From contig CAKOXU010000017.1 of the NCBI GenBank assembly GCA_934130235.1, forward strand, positions 1 through 18,153: DNA of 18,153 nt. Direction: 5' to 3'. The translations under genes and the position numbers were made by a program. Of this stretch, positions 13,795-18,153 are shown one piece after another. Origin of the DNA: an uncultured Bacilli bacterium. Its GTDB lineage: Bacteria > Bacillota_I > Bacilli_A > RF39 > UBA660. Below the pieces are notes generated by a model. That model was not told the origin of the DNA, searched no databases, and saw nothing but the letters and a program-made list of their open reading frames with translations. Each line of letters starts with the position of its first letter. Within the stretch, counting starts at the first letter, position 1.

Positions 13795-14706
13795 AAACAA
13801 TGATGTTTGTTCATATGATTGTTCTCTTAGACTTTTGTCAAGTTCAGTTATATTAATTGAACTTAAAAAATATTCATCGATTTTAATATTACAAACATTG
13901 CAAAATCTTTTAACAATTATATAGCACTTTCTAAAAGCTGTATAGTTTGTTAAATCATCAAGCATAAATTGGTATAAGTGTTTCCACAACTTACTTTTAT
14001 CTTTTTTATCTCTTTTAAAATAATCTAAAGATACAAATTTTTTTGTTATTTCTTCTTCATATAAATAATTCGACTTATTTAAACTATTATATGGATCAGA
14101 CATTGTCATATTAATTAGTTCTTTATTATAAAAATTCTCAAAATCATATCTATATACATCAAATAACTTAAAAAATAAATCTGCAAGTAAATATGGAGGA
14201 TTTGTGCATTCAACTAAATAATTTATATCATAGTTATTATTACTTTTATCTATTCTACTTGTAATGCCTTTAATCTTTTTTTTAGGATATAGTGGAAGGC
14301 TTATATTATCTTCCAAAGAAAGAGGCAATATACCTCGTACAGCATTTGAGTTGTACTCATAGAACAGTGAGGAATCATCCGCAATATTTTCAACATCCCA
14401 AATAGTTTTATCTTTTTTTATACTATCTTTTTTAAAAAAATTAAGATTAGGATCAGTAATAATACTAATATATTTATCATTAAATATACATGGTAATTCT
14501 TTTACCCTTTTTAATTTATATCTTATAACTATTTCGTTATCAAATACTGGATCATCAAGTTTATCAAAATACTTATTAAATAATCTCTCTTGAGTATAAT
14601 TTGATGTACCAAAATCTATTATTTTTAAATCAGTAGTAGTTTTTTTATTATTTATAGGAATAATACATTCCTTCTTTTTTTAAATTAAACTATAACTTAC
14701 ACTCAT
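13786..14706 (-). pseudogene. Paralogue of the adjacent gene, interrupted by in-frame TAA
   Basis: The frame is open from 14679 down to 13786 (297 codons) but has no ATG or GTG; the only canonical start inside it is a TTG at 14328, with no good ribosome binding site. The translation upstream of that TTG clearly resembles the neighbour: LKIIDFGTSNY against LSVIDFGTSHF, and RVKELPCIFND against KIRKLPIIYND. In the same frame an ATG at 14706 overlaps the neighbour's stop (ATGA) and gives MSVSYSLI before a TAA at 14680-14682, matching the neighbour's RYSL. So homology is seen on both sides of the stop. This suggests a nonsense mutation, or a base error. An ATT at 14664 after AGAAGG is a non-standard start alternative. 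Function unknown. Confidence 0.65.
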
Positions 14707-15452
14707 AATTTTTTACCTGTACTATCAAGATCATATACAGAATAAAATTCGTCCATATCATTTCCATAATACATATTTTCCTCATGAATAATTTCTTCAT
14801 CACTCATTACATATTTTTTAGGGGTAATATTAGAATTTACTTTATTTTCATTATTCTTTTTGTAAACATCCATATTAGCTCCATATTTAATAGTATAATA
14901 AAGTGTTCTATATGCTTTATATGACTTAACTTCACTTTTTAATATATCAAAAGTATTACTTTTTAATTGAGTATTTTTACGTGGTACATTTATATAATTT
15001 CTATAAAATTCATCGGTTTGACTAAAAAATCTATCACTCATATAATTTTCGGAAAACATATAAGCTAGATTAAAATTCATGTGATAATCTTCACTTTTTA
15101 GCATATTCATATGCTTATTAATAATATTGTTTCTAACACTGTCATCCACAATTTTATCATCTTGTACAAAATTATTTTTAGAATTCGTTAGCTTTAATAT
15201 ATTTTCATCATTATAAATAATAGGTAATTTTCTAATTTTTTTATCACCATGTTTAATATATAAATCAACATTCTTGGTAGGTATTTTTCTACCCATAAAT
15301 AAGTAATTAATTAAGTAGTTTTCATCTTTAAAATGACTAGTTCCAAAATCTATTACTGATAAAGGAGATTTATTATTTTTGTAGTTAAATAAATTAATTA
15401 CATATTCTTTATTATTATCTAAATCCATCGCACATAAACTATATCTATTCAT
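14703..15452 (-). CDS. Unknown protein with IDFGTS motif, first of tandem pair
   Basis: I do not recognise this 249-residue protein. It has no signal peptide or membrane segment, so it is probably cytoplasmic. The N-terminal part holds VIDFGTSHF (33-41) and a beta-rich stretch ending in KIRKLPIIYND. The middle is rich in aromatic and Asn residues. A conserved helical region, SYKAYRTLYYTIKYG, follows, and corresponds to NYTAFRKCYIIVKRF in the second gene. The tail is acidic. The start has AAAGGAG with eight bases to the ATG and a near-consensus promoter just upstream. The DFGTS string recalls the phosphate-1 loop of actin/Hsp70-type ATPases, but no other motif of that fold was found. Confidence 0.8.
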   Translation of the reverse strand: MNRYSLCAMDLDNNKEYVINLFNYKNNKSPLSVIDFGTSHFKDENYLINYLFMGRKIPTKNVDLYIKHGDKKIRKLPIIYNDENILKLTNSKNNFVQDDKIVDDSVRNNIINKHMNMLKSEDYHMNFNLAYMFSENYMSDRFFSQTDEFYRNYINVPRKNTQLKSNTFDILKSEVKSYKAYRTLYYTIKYGANMDVYKKNNENKVNSNITPKKYVMSDEEIIHEENMYYGNDMDEFYSVYDLDSTGKKL

Positions 15453-15471
15453 AAACTCAACTCCTTTAATA

Positions 15472-15500
15472 ATTATATAATTTTAATTATCAATAGTCAA
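15472..15500 (-). promoter_or_regulatory. Promoter of the minus-strand gene pair
   Basis: Read on the minus strand: TTGACT (15500-15495), a 17 bp spacer and a perfect TATAAT (15477-15472). The predicted start at 15465 gives a 13 nt leader that begins with the ribosome binding site AGGAG. Confidence 0.75.
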
Positions 15501-15510
15501 ATTGTAATAG

Positions 15511-15539
15511 TTGAATAATTTATTAAAACGTGCTAAAAT
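15511..15539 (+). promoter_or_regulatory. Promoter of obg
   Basis: TTGAAT (15511-15516), a 17 bp spacer and an extended -10 TGC-TAAAAT (15531-15539). The predicted start is near 15546, with an 18 nt leader. It is back-to-back with the minus-strand promoter; the two -35 boxes are 10 bp apart. Confidence 0.65.
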
Positions 15540-15563
15540 GTTTTTAGTCTTGGGGTGGATATT

Positions 15564-16835
15564 ATGTTTATAGATGAAGTAATAGTTGAATTACAGGCTG
15601 GCCGTGGTGGTAATGGATGTATGGCTTTTAGACGTGAAAAATATGTAGAAATGGGTGGACCATATGGTGGAAACGGTGGCCATGGTGGAAATATAGTATT
15701 TGAGGTAGATGAGGGTTTAAATACTCTTATAGATTTAAGATATAAAAAAATATATAAAGCTAAACAAGGGGAACACGGTGAAGGCAAAGGCTGCAATGGA
15801 AAAAATGCACCGGATTTAATTATTAAAGTACCATTAGGTACAGTTATTAGTGATACAGAGACTTCTTTTGTGCTTGCTGATTTAACTAAAAAAGGGGATA
15901 GAGCTATAATTGCATATGGAGGTCGTGGCGGTAGAGGAAATATGGCTTTTGCTACTCGTAATAATCCAGCACCCGCTTTTTGTGAAAATGGTGAGCCAGG
16001 TGAGATAAAAAAAGTGCGTGTTGAACTTAAGTTATTAGCAGACGTAGGACTTGTAGGTCTTCCAAGTGTAGGTAAAAGTACTTTTATAAGCAAGATAAGC
16101 GCTGCTAAACCTAAAATAGCTGCATATCACTTTACCACACTATCACCAAATTTAGGAGTTGTAAAAACAAAAGATAATAGATCTTATACTGTTGCTGATT
16201 TACCTGGATTGATAAAAGGTGCATCACTTGGTGAAGGATTAGGAGATAAGTTTTTAAAGCACATAGAAAGAACAAGAGTAATCGCACATATTATAGATAT
16301 GTCTTCATTTGAGGGAAGAGATCCATATGATGATTATTTGACTATAAACAAAGAACTAGAAAACTTTAATAAAAAAATATTAGAAAAACCTCAAATAGTA
16401 ATTGCGAATAAAATGGATATGGAAGCTTCTAAAAAGAATTTAGAGGAATTTAAGAAAAAAGTAGATGTAGATGTATATCCTATAAGCGCTATTAATGGTG
16501 AAGGAATAGATAAAGTTTTAATTGTACTTGCTGATATGTTAGATAAAATTGAAAAAAAGCCATTATATGAAGAAGAAAAAATTGAATCTCATGTGCTTTA
16601 TAAATTTAAACGTGAAAAACCTTTTACAGTTACAAAAGAGAATGGTGTGTATGTAGTAAGAGGTGAGCAAATAGAAAAAATACTTCGTATGACTTGGTTT
16701 GCATCAGATGAAGCTTTTATTAGATTCTCGAAAAAGTTAAGAAATTTAGGAATAGATGAAGAACTAAAAAAACAAGGAATACAAGAAGGGGATATAGTTA
16801 GAATACTTGACTATGAGTTTGAATATAAAGATTAA
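15564..16835 (+). CDS. obg: Obg-family GTPase (50S assembly)
   Basis: The 423-residue product acts in late 50S subunit assembly and stress control. The glycine-rich Obg fold (1-158) has GGPYGGNGGHGGNIVF and GGRGGRGN. The G domain has GLPSVGKS (165-172), TT (191-192), DLPG (212-215) and NKMD (282-285). A C-terminal OCT domain (about 338-423) is present. The ATG at 15564 after GGGGTGGAT is preferred; a GTG at 15555 lies inside that ribosome binding site. It is transcribed alone here, without the rplU-rpmA genes that often precede it. Its stop overlaps the start of the next terminator. Confidence 0.97.
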   Translation: MFIDEVIVELQAGRGGNGCMAFRREKYVEMGGPYGGNGGHGGNIVFEVDEGLNTLIDLRYKKIYKAKQGEHGEGKGCNGKNAPDLIIKVPLGTVISDTETSFVLADLTKKGDRAIIAYGGRGGRGNMAFATRNNPAPAFCENGEPGEIKKVRVELKLLADVGLVGLPSVGKSTFISKISAAKPKIAAYHFTTLSPNLGVVKTKDNRSYTVADLPGLIKGASLGEGLGDKFLKHIERTRVIAHIIDMSSFEGRDPYDDYLTINKELENFNKKILEKPQIVIANKMDMEASKKNLEEFKKKVDVDVYPISAINGEGIDKVLIVLADMLDKIEKKPLYEEEKIESHVLYKFKREKPFTVTKENGVYVVRGEQIEKILRMTWFASDEAFIRFSKKLRNLGIDEELKKQGIQEGDIVRILDYEFEYKD

Positions 16836-16861
16836 ATAGTGCTTGAAAAAGTACTATTTTT
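16834..16861 (+). terminator. Terminator of obg with GAAA tetraloop
   Basis: AAATAGTGCTT (16834-16844), loop GAAA, AAGTACTATTT (16849-16859): 11 pairs with one G-U, then T residues. The apex TTGAAA is also the -35 of the next promoter. Confidence 0.8.
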
Positions 16862-16871
16862 ATTGTATAAT
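16843..16871 (+). promoter_or_regulatory. Promoter of the large prepilin, nested in the terminator
   Basis: TTGAAA (16843-16848) at the hairpin apex, a 17 bp spacer covering the 3' arm and T-run, and a perfect TATAAT (16866-16871). The predicted start near 16878 leaves a 14 nt leader with TAGGTGAAA. Confidence 0.75.
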
Positions 16872-16891
16872 CGTATTAGAGTAGGTGAAAT

Positions 16892-18088
16892 ATGAAAAAA
16901 GGTTTTACACTTATAGAACTTTTAGCGGTTATAGTAGTTATTTCAGTTCTTATTACATTAACTACTGTATCAATTACAAGAACAGTTAAAAATAGTAAAA
17001 ATAGTTTATATAATACACAGATAAAAAGTATACAATCGGCAGCAGAACAATATGGATCTGAAAACCTAGATTTTATGCCTAAAGCAGATAGTACAAACAC
17101 AACAATAATAAACTATTTTCTGCTTTCTGATATTCAAGGGTCTGGCATACTTGATACCAATATTAAAAATCCTAAAACAAAAAAAGCTTTTACAGATAAT
17201 GATTTAGTGATTAAAGTAACAGCAACCTATATTACTAAATATAAAACCAGTAAACTTAAATATGAAGTTATAACTGATAAAGATGAGATATCTACTATAA
17301 AGACTAAATTTAACTATATATTAGTTTTATCATTAAAAGTAGGTGATGAAGTATATTTTGATGTTTCAACAGGTGAAGTTTGTACTCAAGATGAATATGA
17401 AGAAACATTTGATGAAGCAAGACAAGATTATTTAAATAGTATGACTGGATATAATGGTTTAAGTGAAACTTCTAGATATCCAGAACAAAATAGCTGTTTA
17501 AAATTTTATGTACTAAAAACAAATTCAGAAGAAGCGGATAATGCAGTAGATTTAATACTTGACCATAATACAACTGGTCTTGTTGAATGGAGTTCCACTG
17601 GAGAAGTAACAAATGGTCCCCAAACAGCCATTAATCAATTAGCAACTGATACAGACAGTTGGATTGGAACAATCGGTCCTAGAGATTATAAATATACTAA
17701 TACAACGAGTGGTATTACATATTCAATAAACTATAAAACGGGAATGTTTACTTCAAGACTAATTACTATAGAAGAGGTTGCACAATTAAATGATATGTCT
17801 GATTTTGATAACGAAAACCCAAATTATAGTAATGGATTCTTTTTTACAAATGATAATAATTATGGTTGGTTATATGATAGAATAGATGATACTTGTAATC
17901 AAAATGGATGTAATAATGTATCTATAGGTGATGAGACTTATGGTTATTGGACATCATCTGCAGGAGCAGTAGAACCTTATGTATTTTTATTATATACCAA
18001 CCAAGTACCTTGTACTAATCCTGACACAACAAATCCAGAGATCGGTATCCGCCCTGTTATAACAGTATCAAAAGATAAATTTAAATAG
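16892..18088 (+). CDS. Large prepilin-like protein with C-terminal display domain
   Basis: The 398-residue product starts MKKG-FTLIELLAVIVVISVL, a class III prepilin signal with cleavage after Gly4, Phe at +1 and Glu at +5 (Glu9). It is far longer than normal pilins (about 100-170). After the helical stem (to about 60) comes a beta-rich region. A C-terminal domain (about 285-394) has RLITIEEVAQL, GWLYDRIDD, GYWTSSA and GIRPVITVSK, a layout I associate with DUF6273-like or C-type-lectin-like surface domains. Cysteines at 164, 202, 335, 340 and 374 fit disulphides outside the cell. It is likely a tip or minor pilin that presents a binding domain. The ligand is unknown. Ribosome binding site AGGTGAAAT. 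Confidence 0.85.
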   Translation: MKKGFTLIELLAVIVVISVLITLTTVSITRTVKNSKNSLYNTQIKSIQSAAEQYGSENLDFMPKADSTNTTIINYFLLSDIQGSGILDTNIKNPKTKKAFTDNDLVIKVTATYITKYKTSKLKYEVITDKDEISTIKTKFNYILVLSLKVGDEVYFDVSTGEVCTQDEYEETFDEARQDYLNSMTGYNGLSETSRYPEQNSCLKFYVLKTNSEEADNAVDLILDHNTTGLVEWSSTGEVTNGPQTAINQLATDTDSWIGTIGPRDYKYTNTTSGITYSINYKTGMFTSRLITIEEVAQLNDMSDFDNENPNYSNGFFFTNDNNYGWLYDRIDDTCNQNGCNNVSIGDETYGYWTSSAGAVEPYVFLLYTNQVPCTNPDTTNPEIGIRPVITVSKDKFK

Positions 18089-18096
18089 ATTAATAT

Positions 18097-18121
18097 GAAT
18101 ACTTGTAAAAGTATTCTTTTT
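18097..18121 (+). terminator. Terminator of the large prepilin with GTAA tetraloop
   Basis: GAATACTT (18097-18104), loop GTAA, AAGTATTC (18109-18116), five T residues. The apex TTGTAA is the next -35. Confidence 0.8.
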
Positions 18122-18131
18122 ATTGTATAAT
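18103..18131 (+). promoter_or_regulatory. Promoter of the next gene, nested in the terminator
   Basis: TTGTAA (18103-18108), a 17 bp spacer and a perfect TATAAT (18126-18131). The window ends in AGTAGGAAGTAT, so the next gene probably starts with an ATG at 18152, giving a 14 nt leader. Its layout copies the promoter before the large prepilin. Confidence 0.75.
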
Positions 18132-18153
18132 TTTAATAGAAAGTAGGAAGTAT

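Noticed and set aside
14703..15452. Actin/Hsp70-type (ASKHA) ATPase, from the IDFGTS string
   Set aside because: Only the phosphate-1-like string is present; the rest of the motif (a further Ser/Thr), phosphate-2 and adenosine motifs were not found, and 249 residues is short for this fold.
15533..16093. Minus-strand frame opposite the 5' part of obg (and 16876-17100 opposite the large prepilin)
   Set aside because: The proline-rich translation is the reverse reading of the Gly-rich Obg domain; no start signal is present.
1..18153. tRNA, rRNA, CRISPR arrays, insertion sequences
   Set aside because: No cloverleaf-like sequences, direct-repeat/spacer arrays, transposase genes or terminal inverted repeats were seen; almost all space is coding, terminator or promoter.

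Overview
The window is AT-rich and densely packed, with mostly intact core genes. Its gene content and cluster order point to a low-GC Gram-positive bacterium (Firmicutes, Bacilli or Erysipelotrichia-like, possibly one of the uncultured small-genome gut orders). Sporulation genes (spoVAE, yqfC, yqfD) indicate an endospore former or recent descendant. TGA is used as a stop, which argues against a Mycoplasma-type code. The lineage is inferred from families and style, not from a phylogenetic marker search.

Layout. 1-228 is the end of spoVAE. 292-429 is a tiny tail-anchored protein with an AT-hook-like motif. 531-3158 is ppdK (pyruvate phosphate dikinase). 3204-5825 is an accessory stretch: a membrane protein with 21-residue repeats, a small lipoprotein, a short WYL-type regulator, a HAD nucleotidase-like protein and an unknown acidic protein. 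5853-7346 holds a Xer recombinase and tdk. 7393-12059 is a rearranged version of the conserved yqfC-yqfD-(phoH-pgpH)-ybeY-dgkA-(cdd)-era-yqzL-recO cluster. Here phoH, pgpH and cdd are absent and a prepilin gene sits between yqfD and ybeY. A DUF1653 gene lies between yqzL and recO. 12126-13778 is gltX. 13786-15452 on the minus strand is a tandem pair of paralogous genes of unknown function; the second appears broken by an in-frame TAA. 15564-16835 is obg. 16892-18088 is a large prepilin-like protein, followed by the promoter of a further gene that starts at the window edge.

How the genes work together. Several products act in ribosome assembly and RNA quality control (YbeY, Era, Obg), DNA maintenance (RecO, Xer, Tdk), lipid-carrier recycling (DgkA-type undecaprenol kinase) and sporulation (SpoVAE, YqfC, YqfD). 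Two class III-signal prepilins 8 kb apart suggest a pseudopilus or competence-like surface system whose assembly genes lie elsewhere.

Regulation is the most distinctive feature. Nearly every transcription unit begins with a recognisable -35/17 bp/-10 promoter placed so close to the gene that predicted leaders are only about 9-18 nt, often beginning at or just before the Shine-Dalgarno sequence. The xer gene is predicted to be leaderless. Intrinsic terminators overlap the 3' ends of genes, with stop codons in or beside the hairpin loop, and the next promoter's -35 is often inside the terminator hairpin or just after its T-run. No tRNA, rRNA, CRISPR array or insertion sequence was seen.
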